NCBI RefSeq assembly: GCF_033807575.1
Contig: NC_084704.1
Span: forward strand, 30,853,968-30,917,967
DNA length: 64,000 nucleotides
Direction: 5' to 3'
Source of the DNA: Cydia pomonella
Lineage: Eukaryota > Arthropoda > Insecta > Lepidoptera > Tortricidae
In this document: positions 1-12,600 of the stretch, piece by piece
Layout: each line of letters starts with the position of its first letter
Position numbering within the stretch: the stretch's first letter is position 1
Translations under genes and position numbers: made by a program
Notes under the pieces: generated by a model
The model's database searches: none
What the model saw: only the letters and a program-made list of their open reading frames with translations
What the model was told of the DNA's origin: nothing

Positions 1-179
1 GGTTTTCAGTGATAGCTATTAGTCAGTAGTATAAAAAACAGCGGAGTTCTAGGCAATCAATACACTATAAAAGTAAAATAAAAATTTGATATAAAGAAAC
101 TATTGATATAAAGTATGAGGAACTCTAGAACTATGGTGCATGCTAATAGAACTCCAATAAAAACGTGATCTGCTAGACT

Positions 180-705
180 TTGATATGCCAACTTCACAGA
201 CATGCGTACAGCGGTATCATGGACCCAAATGACATCAGGAGTAGGGGAACTGCGAGCCGCAGAATACAACACGGCGCCGGCCGTTTTAATCCACTCGGTT
301 CGACGGATCTTATAGGTCTAGAACTAGACGACTACGTGGTCACACCTGTCGCGAGTCAGGCACGTCACCCACAGCGGTATCATCAGATCGGACCCAGATG
401 ACGTCAGGAGAAGGGGAGCCGCGAGCCGCACACTTCACTACGGCGCCGGTCGTGTTGCTGAAGTCCACTCGGTTCTATGGCTCATATAGCTCTAAGACTA
501 GTTGTCTATGTCTCACCTGTCGCAAGTCAGTCACGTCGCCCACAGCGGTACCATGAGATCGAACCCAGACGACGACGTTAGGAGTAGGGGATCCTCGAGC
601 TGCACACTCCACTACGATGCCGGTCGTTTTAGTTCACTCCATGTTCACTCAGTTCGAAGGTTCTTAAAGGTCCAGAACTTGACGTCTACATATACTTGGT
701 CTCAC
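180..705 (-). repeat. Tandem array of three degenerate copies of the Dscam Ig1 exon
   Basis: Directly 3' of the real Ig1 exon are three further copies, about 517-690, 346-500 and 186-325, spaced roughly 155-190 nt apart. Each unit has a short intron head (GTGAGACC-like, then TCTAGTTCTAGACC-like) followed by most of the exon. The nearest copy keeps CAG/GTGAGA but has an upstream stop and an extra valine codon. The second has a stop before NRVDF and a donor changed to GTGTGA. The third has lost two codons of RSDG and its donor. They look like decayed duplicate exons. Confidence 0.85.
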
Positions 706-890
706 CTGTCGTAAGCCAGGCACGTCGCCCACAGCGGTACCATCAGATCGGACCCAGATGACGTCAGGAGTAGGGGATCCACGGGCCGCACACTCCACTA
801 CGGCGCCGGTCGTATTGCTGAAGTCCACTCGGTTCGGGGGTTCTTTCATAAAGATCGGACCTATCGTTTCATCCTCGGCTAGCACTGATC
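706..890 (-). CDS. Dscam: Dscam coding exon: first half of Ig domain 1
   Basis: The acceptor TTTTTACAG ends at 891 and the donor CAG/GTGAGA starts at 705. The first two bases complete a glycine codon begun by the exon ending at 14906. The exon contains the first Ig cysteine (VVEC) and the conserved RSDGTAVGDVPGLRQ stretch. It is the only copy in the local array with an uninterrupted frame and both splice sites. Confidence 0.87.
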
Positions 891-3800
891 CTGTAAAAAA
901 AAGATTAGTTAAAGCACATGAATTTCTGCAAGTGTTTTATATAGGAAGCTACATTAAAGTGTGGTACGCGAGCTCATAAATGCTACAACTCTGAACGTAG
1001 GTTTATTCTAGTTATGAAATAGGAAGTTTTGTGGTAGAATTCTCGTACAGAAAACATTCTGCAGCCTCTTCACTTCTTTTGTTCAAAGTAAACTATGCTA
1101 GTAGGACGCTATGACGCTAAGTTCAACTCAGGAATCCCTTTCAAAGTTAGATGTACTGAGACTAACTGCCGTCCTCGTAAAAATGCTGCCGAGCATAAAT
1201 GCACACAAAGCTTGTTTCTGCGCGTAGTCAAACGACCCATTGAGTAGCGAGACAAGAGTTTTTAGCTCGGTTATTTAGCTAGAAGTAAAACGGCGTAAAA
1301 GTCTATAAAAAACATACATTGTTACAGCGTTTCCTTCACATTGTAGCCACAGCCCATCAGCACCCTTTGCACTAGTTACAGCATCTCGACCTACTTTGTA
1401 ATGAAGCGGGGGAATTTTACAACAGAGTTATGGTGGATTGTTTGCTTTGGTCCGTGGAGAAATTTAATGAATCTAACTAAGCACGTTAAGCCGCATGAAG
1501 TCTGCAGCGGAAATGATGACGCGCGTGGTAAATAAGTATAGATATAATAAGATGTCTATTTGAATCTATATTAGAGTAGGTAAGGACAATGTGGATAAGA
1601 CCGGCATATACATTTTAATGCAGGGAATACCGCCATAGAACATAGAACAAAGATTCTCTTGTTTGTGTACGTACTTACTTCGCTTAGACACAGTCAGAAA
1701 GGAAGAGCTTCACTCTTGCTCTACCGACCTGTAAGTGGATTATATGCACAGACGCAAGAGCAAAAAGTAACGAAAGAGATTCAGTCTTCCCTTATATACA
1801 GTCTTCACCACATTGACCATACTTTATTTTTTAGCACTAAGCAGAGGTAAGAGAATCCGCAAATACACCTATTTAGGGTCAGTTGCAATATCCCTTATAT
1901 CTCCGCTAAAACATTTACAAAATTTTATTGTATGGTAAATTTCATAGGTCACTGCCGAGTGGCGTTGATCAGACCGCCAATTATAGTTGGTGCAACTTGC
2001 CCTTAGTGATGTCAGGTTGGGACCATTTTGAGAAAAGTGCTTTACCATTAGAAAAGAGCACCACCGGCAGTGAATTCCTGATATACCTCAAACTGAATCT
2101 ATTCTTTGATACACAGACCACTACCAAAGCAGTTTTTAGTGCCTAGACAGTACGGTCACGTCTGAAAATATCGATACGAAAAAAGTGAGTATACATACAC
2201 TACCTTAATATATGGGAAATAAAGTCGTGTATACATATTTTTGGCACTATTTTCGTACCGTTATATTCAGACGTGACTGTGCTTATACGCCTCACTAGAA
2301 ACTGTGTTCCAAAAAATAGTTACAACGATGCGCCAAAAAATAATACATAGTATCGCTTTGAATTAGAGCCGTTTTCAGAACAATATACTATTCTAAGTTT
2401 AATATGGAGAGCTTGTGAGATGTGTGACATACTAGGACAATTACTCACAGCCATTAAGTCGTCTTCGTTAACGTTTTATTCATGTTTCCGGATCTAATTG
2501 GCCGTGTGGTGAGATCGGAGCAAAACAACCGTAGTAATTAGAGACAGCTCTTGTATTGTATTTATGTCCGTTTGAAATAGAAGAGATAAGTTAGATATCT
2601 CTTAAGATAAGTTACTTTCAGTATAAGGGTTCTAAGTATAGAAAGCTTCATCGAAGTTTCTGTAAGTCGAAAAAGTTCAATTTTATTACTTTCGCACCGC
2701 GTGTTGCTCATAAAGACGATGCGTGTTCATGAAGAAGCTTAAGTCTCTTCTCAATTTTCTAGTCTATAGTTCCAAAAAATTTAAAAAATTACTTGTAAGT
2801 ATCAGTGATTTGCAAGTTTACGACTTATGTGTATAATCCATATTCATATAGTTTTCTTCACCATATGTCGTGCTGTTCTAATTCCATGAGTCAGGTCGTG
2901 AACCTAAATGGGGCATTTGGTAGAGCCGTTAGAACAATGTAACGGCTTATTCTATATTAGGCCGATTGCCTCGACCGCGTTAATCCGGTTAACTAATTAG
3001 GGAAAAGTTTTATTGTGTGTTTATTTGATTCTTCGCACTATACGCCCAAGTTATAGTTATTATATCTATCTGTCTCAATCGGCGCGATATTTGAACTCAT
3101 TTTTAAGAGGAAATGAACGTTAGTCAATATATTTTGTGACTTGGCTTTAGATGTTGATGAAGTGTTTCTTTATTCCTCAGTTCAGTAATTAGTGTATGCT
3201 TTAACTTTAAATAGGCAGTTGATCACGTGTAACGAAACGATGAATAATTAGGTAACTCTGACCAAATTCTTCAAGCAAGCTTTTCTATTTATATTCAAGC
3301 TTAATTAATCAGTATTGTTAGCATAACTAATCCCTTCAAATATCCCTCCCTCCACTCGAGGACAAAAAATAGCAACAAAGGGAACAAAAAGCGCGGGTGT
3401 GCGCCTGGGCACTTGGGCATCCCGACAGATGCTCGCGCTGCACGCTTCTGATTGGCCGCCGCGGACAGATGTTCACGTACGAGAGCTATGGACCGATCGG
3501 AAATGATTTACACACTTGCTTAGTGAGATTGAATCAGATCTGGTTCTGGTGAGTGGTAGGACTATTTAATTATAGCTTTATCGTGGTTTTTGCATAATAT
3601 AATAGGGCATCTTACTAATTCTGTATCTTAAAATACTTTTCTACAAGTAAGTAATAGTACATTTCGATGCTAGTGCGGAAAGTATGTCATTACTTCACGA
3701 GTACCGAGATATCTTGCCACTTATGCCTGCCACTTTTTTCTTGTTTTAGTTATAAAATTATGAGTGAAAATCGTGTAAAATTAAATCAATATAAGTAAAA

Positions 3801-6800
3801 CAAGATGAGGGCATAAGAAAATTAACATTCATGAATTAATTTAATACATACAAACAATAAAGGATAAAAAAAGTTTAAAATGAAAACAAACTTAATTTAT
3901 TTCATTAAGCTGGTTTTATTTTTAGCTTATGTAATTAAGTATTTGATTATGAATGAATTATTCGTCCTCAAGTTAAGCAAATTGTTTGAATATCTTATCA
4001 AGCACCCTGAAATCTACCTTATCAGTGAAATAGTATTGCGATAGCATCCGGTGCATAACGACATTGTTATCAAGGCACACTGCCGTTCACAGCGATAGCC
4101 TATGTACATATATTGATTGACCTAGCCCAATCTGAAACACATCCGTCCGTCTAAGTTTATTTATTTATTTATACTTTATTGCACATAAAATATTAAGTAC
4201 AATACAAATGGAGGACTTAATGCCTTGAGGCATTCTCTACCAGTCAACCACTGGGTCAAAAAGAGACTTTTGTTAGATGCAGGCTTTGTACTTGAGACTA
4301 AGATAATAATTGATTGAGAGTTTAATATTAACATTCGAATACAAAAAGCGAATCTTTCCTTTGATAAGAGTATAGTTATCAGTTATTCAAAGGTGTATGC
4401 TGTGAAGCCCCCAACCCGCATTGGGCTAGCGTGGGGACTATAGCCTAAGCCCTCTCGCGCATGAGAGAAGGCCTGTGCCCAGCAGTGGAACGTATATAGC
4501 CTGAATTAATATTTATAGTTATCAGTTATCACAAAACAAAAACTCTATTTAAGAAAAAAAAAACAGTTTTAACTTTTCTTACTCTACTTAGAACTACCTA
4601 CTAAGATCTGATGGTAAGATCTGATAATCAAAAATATCCACGAGGAATCAAAGAACGTCCCTCATCAAAACATGTAAATCAAATACAGAAAACAGAAACG
4701 TAGTCAGCTACGATCAGATCTTTACCAATATACAGGTTATTTACAGATAGAAAAAGAGAAATAAAACGCTTTGCATAATCATGTTTTTTTCTATATTAGT
4801 GATTTGGCCAAGTTACCTAAAAGATTAAAAAAACAAACTTCGTTCTGCCAGTATTAGGTAAACTGTAATGGGCAATCTTTGAAAACAATGTGTTCAGCAG
4901 GTAGACACAGCCAAGTACCTTTGTTCATATATCGACCGCATCACGGCATTCAAGCCCTAAGCTTGTGGTTGAATGGATATGAATGAGCAAGTACTTATTG
5001 TAAGTTAAACACAGGGGATACCTTAGAAATAGGTATACCAGCAAAGAACCGTGATGAAACAACGAATACTCAACTTACTTAAGAATAGAAAGAACAAGAT
5101 ATATGTATTAAGACTATTTAAAGTCATTTAAAGCTTGGGTCTGTGAAACTAGTTTTGGGTTTTACATTTATCTTTCGACCTAACTTCCATGTTTGACTGA
5201 GTATGGCTACAAGAAAACTACAAGCCTATTATTGTTATTATAAGTTAGGTCATACTTTTAAGTCTATAAATAATAAAGATGTGTGAAGCCTGACAGAAGT
5301 GGCAGGTCTGATTATTGTAATTATGTAATTAGCATTAAAACAATGGGCGATAAGGATGCGCTAAACAATGGTAGGTAGGTGTAATAATTGGCAAGTCGAT
5401 AGTATAACCCGATTAGTATTCGGCTACTGGATATTGGCTGTAATGTGTTTTGAGAATTCTAATTCTTCTTTTGTACATATTTAATACTTAATCATTCCTA
5501 ATAAACTAATAACAATCATAAAACGTTTGAGAAAAAATTTGGAGTATATTTTCGACATTTCACTGATATATACCTGTATTTTTTCTGCTTTGCGTGTTTT
5601 AAGTTGGGTGTCCTCTTCGTCTTTTTTGTTTTCGACGACATTAATGAAAGTTACTGCAATTTGGTTTAAACATATTTAACAAATTAAAACTACGTTTTTT
5701 TCTCCAGCCGCTGATAATGTAACATCAAAATTTAGCAGCTCTAACTATGACTCTTGTTTAATGTAAAATGTTGTCATTGTTTAAAAACTGAAGATAAATA
5801 CTTATTTTACAGGATTTGTGGTTTACGTTTCATTATTTTATTAGTGCCATGTTCATTATAGGGATGTTTACCATATGTCAACAATATTTTTTGAAGAAGT
5901 AAAGTAAGCAATGATTTAGGTCCCTACATCATTCATTTAAAAAGAACAGAAGACAGTTTTTAATCTTCAATAGAGTTAAACTTCAACAGACTTGATATGT
6001 ATAAATAAAATATCATTATTTTATCTATGAAGATTGATTTTTGACATGATTTTTCTACAAAACTCCATACATAAGTATATTATATTGTTCACTTCTGCTC
6101 TATAGAGCGAACCCAGAACGACCATAAAATAGTATAGACCACAAAATACTTATTAAATCCAAAGTTCGGTAGTCTAACTTTGTATTCGTCGCAATTTAAC
6201 ACCCCGCATTATGAAAGACGCGAGACGGTTAAGTTCGTCGCATCGCATACGCCGAAGTTCGCGTTGAACTTCTCCATTGAGACCGAGCGTACTACGCCAA
6301 CTCGGCCGTAATATGCATATCTTCCGCGTACTAGAATTCACTTATGCATTATTCATCACTGACATAGAATTTACACGCCGTTGTTTAAGATTTGGTTGTT
6401 ACGTAACTGTTAAAGTCAAAGAAGCGGTAGGTATTAATAATTCACAAAACTAAAGAGCTTTTACTCGTAGATTCAATTCGTTTATAATTCTCTTTTCGCT
6501 TGTCTTCTTCGGTTGGGTATTTCATTGTAAAAAGGTAGAGTGAATTTTAACGGTTAATAAATTTAAAGTACATTGATTGATTGATATATCAGCAATTTCA
6601 ATTAAAATTTTAACAGAACATTTCTAAGTCGTACGTATGGAGCTGACGGCATTTGATTTGCATAAGGCAGTCTTAAGTAAACTTGTGAACAAATATTACT
6701 TATACATTAGCTACATGCTATATGTAAACCTTTAAAATCAGAATTTTATTTAGATACACAAACTATTAGACATATGAACGTAATATTAACGAAGACTTTA

Positions 6801-9619
6801 ATTTAACGATTTCTGTATATTAGATTAAAACAAGTAACGCACCAAAATATAGATTGGACACCTTAGTTTATTTTAGATGCAATAGAATTATATAATGTTA
6901 TGTATATCACAATAAAGAAATGCCAGTAGATATTAGTAGTGTAGTAACGTCAGCAGCAGGAACAGGTAACTGATATGTTTGGATTCCGGCGAACAAAGCA
7001 CGCGTCGCGTCGCGTGGTGACGCGCGTGCTCGGGATTCCAAGCACAGCTGCTTAATGAAGAAAGCGTAATGGGATTTTTAGATGGTTATGAAAATTATTT
7101 TTAACAGACTTGACTGACTGTCTACTTTAAACATTGTTGGTACCTACTGCCTATTTGAATTATACAATGTTATAGTACAATAAAGACATGCCAGTGGAAA
7201 TTTATAGTGTCGTTATATCAACGTCAACGTAACGGGACAACTGGATAATTATGGAGATTATTTTTAACAGACATAACTGACTCTGACTGTTTACTTTAAA
7301 TACTGTAGGCCCTGCCTACTTGCACGACTGTTTAACAGACAGCAAAACTAGCTTTTAAAGACTGTTATTGCAAGACTGTTTTAATACTAGACAGATTTCA
7401 ATGACGCTGACGACATGTTCCTATTTCCCGGCAATTGTTTGAAGTTTTGAAAATATATACAAGTATAGGTAGGTAATGATAGAGTCAGCAGGGTGAGAAC
7501 ATTTACATTTACAGTGGAGATAGTTTCTACCACACATTGCTTTATATTAATATTTTTTTTTCCTGTCACATAAAACTAGTAATTTTGATAGAATACCACA
7601 CCTTTCTATCATTTTCCTAAATAAGGTAGTATTTAATCCTCTAAATAATTGAGATTGTTCACATTAAGATAAAACAGTCTAACTGATCTTATTAATACTC
7701 TAAAAGGATTCATAATACTCACTAATAGAAACCCAAAAAAGTAAACAGCAATGGGAGTCCGTTAATAAACAGCGTAATTAGATGATCACGTTAATAGATA
7801 TAGTCCTAATTAGAGTCATCTCGCGCACGTGCGTATTGCGTACACGCATCGTAAATGTCGAGGTCGTTAACCCGCTTCTGAATCTTATCGCGAGATCTTG
7901 CATCACTGGTGCTTTCTGATAACAGAGGTATGTAGTCTAAGGCCTTTACGTGGTACCCACGCAAGACCCAGCCGTTTAAGTCGGACCAAGTTAACTTATG
8001 CACAGAATTTGCAATGACAGAGTTCTATTTTAATTTTTCTATGATAATACTAAATGGTCCAAAAAGACTTGGACAACGAATTATTAGGAATATCTACATC
8101 ATCATCAACACTCATTCAACTGAAACAAAACGTATTATATTCAAAATATAAGTACTCCATTAGCTTTGATATACAAACGCAACGTTTGTTAAAATAATGA
8201 ACAATATACCGCAGAAAAAAATGACAACGTATTTTTGGTCCACCCATGTATGACGCTTAGAATGACATGGCTACGCTTTGTCACATAAGTCGGTGCAGAG
8301 TTAGATTAGACTGACTCTAGATTCAAACATTATGAATTTTAAAATAAAGGCAGCTATTTGTATCTCATCTAGATAAATTAAATATTATCCATATGGGCCA
8401 TATTATTATGTTAATAACTTTTGATGAGATGCGTTTTTTATGAGAACGTGGTGTAGGACGTAGGACCTCACCATAACACGTACGTAACATTATCATAGTT
8501 TATATAAAGTGACCTTACGCACAGTACGTTTTATTACTAATTCCTAGTGAAAGGAAAATGCCCTTTCCTTTTCAATACATATACTTTGTGCACCATTCAC
8601 GATAAATGTGTAAATAATACCGATTAAAATTAAAATAGATACCCCATGCCGTCATGTTTATCATCTTTCATCCTCTACTGATCCAAATCTCGAATATTTC
8701 TGATCACTTAGAATACTTAGATCAACTTGACTAATGGGCGGCCATTGACTACATTTCGGGAGACACTGGACAAGGAAGAATCTACCGGTCTATTCCCAAG
8801 GGATAAGAAATGATATTCTGAAATTAACCGGAGAACAGAGATTACGGTACCGTAAAATGTGCCGTAGATTAGACCATATGGTTCCACCATAGTATCCAAA
8901 CCACAACGCTTTATTTCACCTTGTACCGATCTATCGCCCACATCTAGATAAATTATATGCGCTCCGATTTCACACGGCAACGCACCTACCTCTCCATTAC
9001 ATAACATCTGAGCATCGTGCGTGGACATTGTGAGCAATGTGGGTGAGCACTGCCTTATATTCAAAACGACGTAAAAATACAATTTGAAATTCCACATAAG
9101 ACTTTTCATATTAGCAATGAAGTTTATCCTCGCCGCCCGCGTATATTGAAAAATTGCTGCTAAATTAGTTTATTTGTCGCTTTGTATTGAGCGATTGCAG
9201 CTGTCTGTGATTTAGCCGCTTAGGATGATATGATGTTAGGGATTTGCTTTAAATCGAAATATTGTATAAATAAAGTAAATAAAGAAAACAAGGGTAGCCA
9301 GATCGAAATACATGCTTTATAAAAGCTTTTGGGATCCAGGAAGGTATAAAAGGTCAATGGATAATACCAACCAGGCAACCAAAGCCATCAAGTGCGGATA
9401 ACCAGGACCAGAGTGGTCCAGGACCACTCGATCAAGAGTTCAAGAGTGAAAAGACAAAGCTGAGAGAGATAATGTTTTAATTTCACCCATACTCCATAGG
9501 TTTAGTTTCTTTAGGCTCGTTTAGGAATAGGTACCCATCTAAAAACATAACTTAACAATCTTTTTAGGGTTCCGTAGCCAAATGGCATAAAACGGAACCC
9601 TTATAGTTTCGCCATGTCC

Positions 9620-9662
<43 letters not shown>

Positions 9663-12600
9663 CGAGGCTTTGCTCCGTGGTCGTTAGTGCTAGAAAGCTG
9701 AAATTTGGCATGGATATATAAATCAATAAAGCCGACAAAGTCGTACAATAAAATCTAAAAATTTAATTTTTTTTAGGGTACCTCCCCTACACGTAAAGTG
9801 GGGGTGAATTTTTTTTTTTCGCTTCAACCCTAGAGTGTGGGGTATCGTTGGAAAGGTCTTTCAAAACTAATAGGGGTTTTCAAGAAACATTTTTTGATAA
9901 AGTGAATATATTCGGAAATAATCGCTCCGGAAGAAAAAAAAAATGTGTCCCCCCCCCTCTAACTTTTGAACCATAGGTCCAAAAAATATGAAAAAAATCG
10001 TGGAAGTAGAGCTTAAGAAAGACATTAAATGAAAACTATAGCGGACATGATCAGTTTAGCTGTTTTTGAGTTATCGCAAAAAGTTTTCCCTTCATAGTAA
10101 AAAGACTTACTTTAATTAGGTACTGATTATGCAAATTTGCCTATTTGTTTAACTCGGGTGAAAGGTACCGTTTCATCCCTTGGTTAACAATTTACTATAC
10201 TTTAAGCTCCAGTTTAGCTTATTGTGACGGAAGAGTAACTACGGAACCCTACACTGAGCGTGGCCCGACATGCTCTTGGCCGGTTATGGTTTTCCTATTT
10301 TGGTTCATAAACTTACTGCGACATGTTACATTTCTAAATAAACAAACCTATTCATTTAAGTACTAATACAATTAAAAGTACTAACAGAAACTTTATGAAT
10401 CGATAATAATGATAATGACTTACTCATTTATTTTCATTATTTCAAGCTCACATTGCATTGTCACAAGCATCAGAATTATACAAGTAACTGAAAGAGATAG
10501 AGTGCATTGCTTCACGCTATCTCTGCACTAGGCAAGTAGGCACGTGCAGAGGGCAGTGCTCTATCTTAGCTTGGCTTAAGTTTTCGTTTTTCAGCGTCGA
10601 GACACTCGAGACTCGAGAAACAAGGTTACTTAATGTTATTAAAATAACAAATGCAAGACAGAATGCCGATACCAACTTTAAACGTTGAAAAAGTTTATAA
10701 TTATTAGAAAAAATGCCACACAGCTTATCTGCTTGAATGCTTTTGGTGAGCATAAATAATTATCACCTACTTCAAAAATCTTTATATCTTCAACATTCAT
10801 TCGCAATACCTAGTATATATTTACAAAGTTATAAACCGACTTGTTATAAGTGCAATAGTACATGGACGTTAGATGTTACAAATAGGTGTTCGTAAGTGTT
10901 CATAGTAATAGCAATTCATTAAAGTTTGAGTCATTTGATTCATTTGTAACGCTCGAAGCAATGTGCACTATGTCAATATTCCACTAGGCAAACACGGAGA
11001 GAATACTCCGAAGTATGTTCGGACTTAATCCCTTCTTCCCCTGACAAAGTTCGGAATGGACAGCCATTCATGAACCAGTTCTCGTCCTTGCATTTAATAG
11101 ACCAAATTAAACAGCAGTTATACTTTTAATCCGATCTTATAGCATCAATGCTATAAGTAAGTTGGACTCAAATACAAGAGAGGAATAACTTCAGTACCGA
11201 AATTCTAAGTTTTTAACTGTCTCAATTTTGAAATAATTATGCGTTTGTTTATTTTGGTTTAAAGTGTCCGTTCGGTGTTATTTGATTATGTAAAATAATG
11301 TACTTGCTATTGCTACAACTTCAAATCTATACTTGAAATACCTTCTAACGTAGTATTCCAACGCGTTAGTAGGAACGATAGTACTATATATATCCAATTC
11401 AACGAAATTTGTCTATTGGTAAATACAAACTGGGTGGTAGCATCCAGTTTGATATAGCACTCTGATGTGTATTCCATTTTAACCTGCATTAGTTTAAAGC
11501 CGCTAAGAAAAACAAACGCCCAGTTTCAAACAACAATAAACATGGTTGCTATTTTGGTTTCTTTCGCCCCATTTGTTTGTGACGAAATGTAAACAATCAA
11601 ACAAAAAAGGGACGAGTTTTCTCGATTGCTTATCCGTTTATTGATATGGATATGGATTTGACGACCGGTCTAGCCTAGTGGGTAGTGACCCTGCCTATGA
11701 AGCCGATGGTCTCGGGTTCAAATCCTGGTAAGGGCATTTATTCGTGTGATGAGCATGGATATTTGTTCCTGAGTCATGGGTGTTTTCTATGTATTTAAGT
11801 ATTTATAAATATTTACATATAACATATATCGTTGTCTAAGTACCCTCAACACAAGCCTTATTGAGCTTACTGTGGGACTTAGTCAATTTGTGTAATAATG
11901 TCCTATAATATTTATTTATTATTTATTTATTTATATGGATAGCTTACAAAGTCAGCTCTTTTATCAACCGATAAGCGAAATAATATACTTAGTAAATATT
12001 GCTGCTGTTTTTATTTACATAAAATGTAATTAAATTTTTTACAATTACAACATTTACGACATGAATCTCCACAAGTTATGTACTTAATTATTATGTTGTT
12101 ATGATATGGTTAGTGATTATGTTGTTATGATAACGACAGCATAATTAACCAAGGTAACCAAGCAAAATAACCTACTGATTAATCTAGTCTCTAAAGGTTA
12201 CGATTACGCAGTCTCAACTTATCGAGAAATTATTTAGGTAAACGTAAACTAATTAAGATATTGGCACTTGCACTTGGAAATTGATTAGAAAAATAACTAA
12301 GTAAGTAGTTTTGCGACATTATACAATTTTAAAATCACGTCACAGGGCGTACGTCGGCTAGGACTGTCTAGGAGATATTTGATCTGATACATTGTTTGCC
12401 CTGGCTCGTATATATACCTATGTAGCGAATCTGCAAGTCCGTGACCTCCGCTCAAAGGCCATCGTTCCGAGTGTTTACGATACGGGCCATCTCTACTGCC
12501 TACGCGCAGCGTTCGCAAATAAACTGCAAGTGAGGTGAACCATGAACTTGAGAGATGAAATATTTGAGAAAGAGTTCATAACATAGGTACACATGTGCAA

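Noticed and set aside
8717..9109. 130-aa open frame on the minus strand
   Set aside because: No recognisable domain, no splice context and no similarity I can name; its length is within chance for a 64-kb window. Kept out of the gene list.
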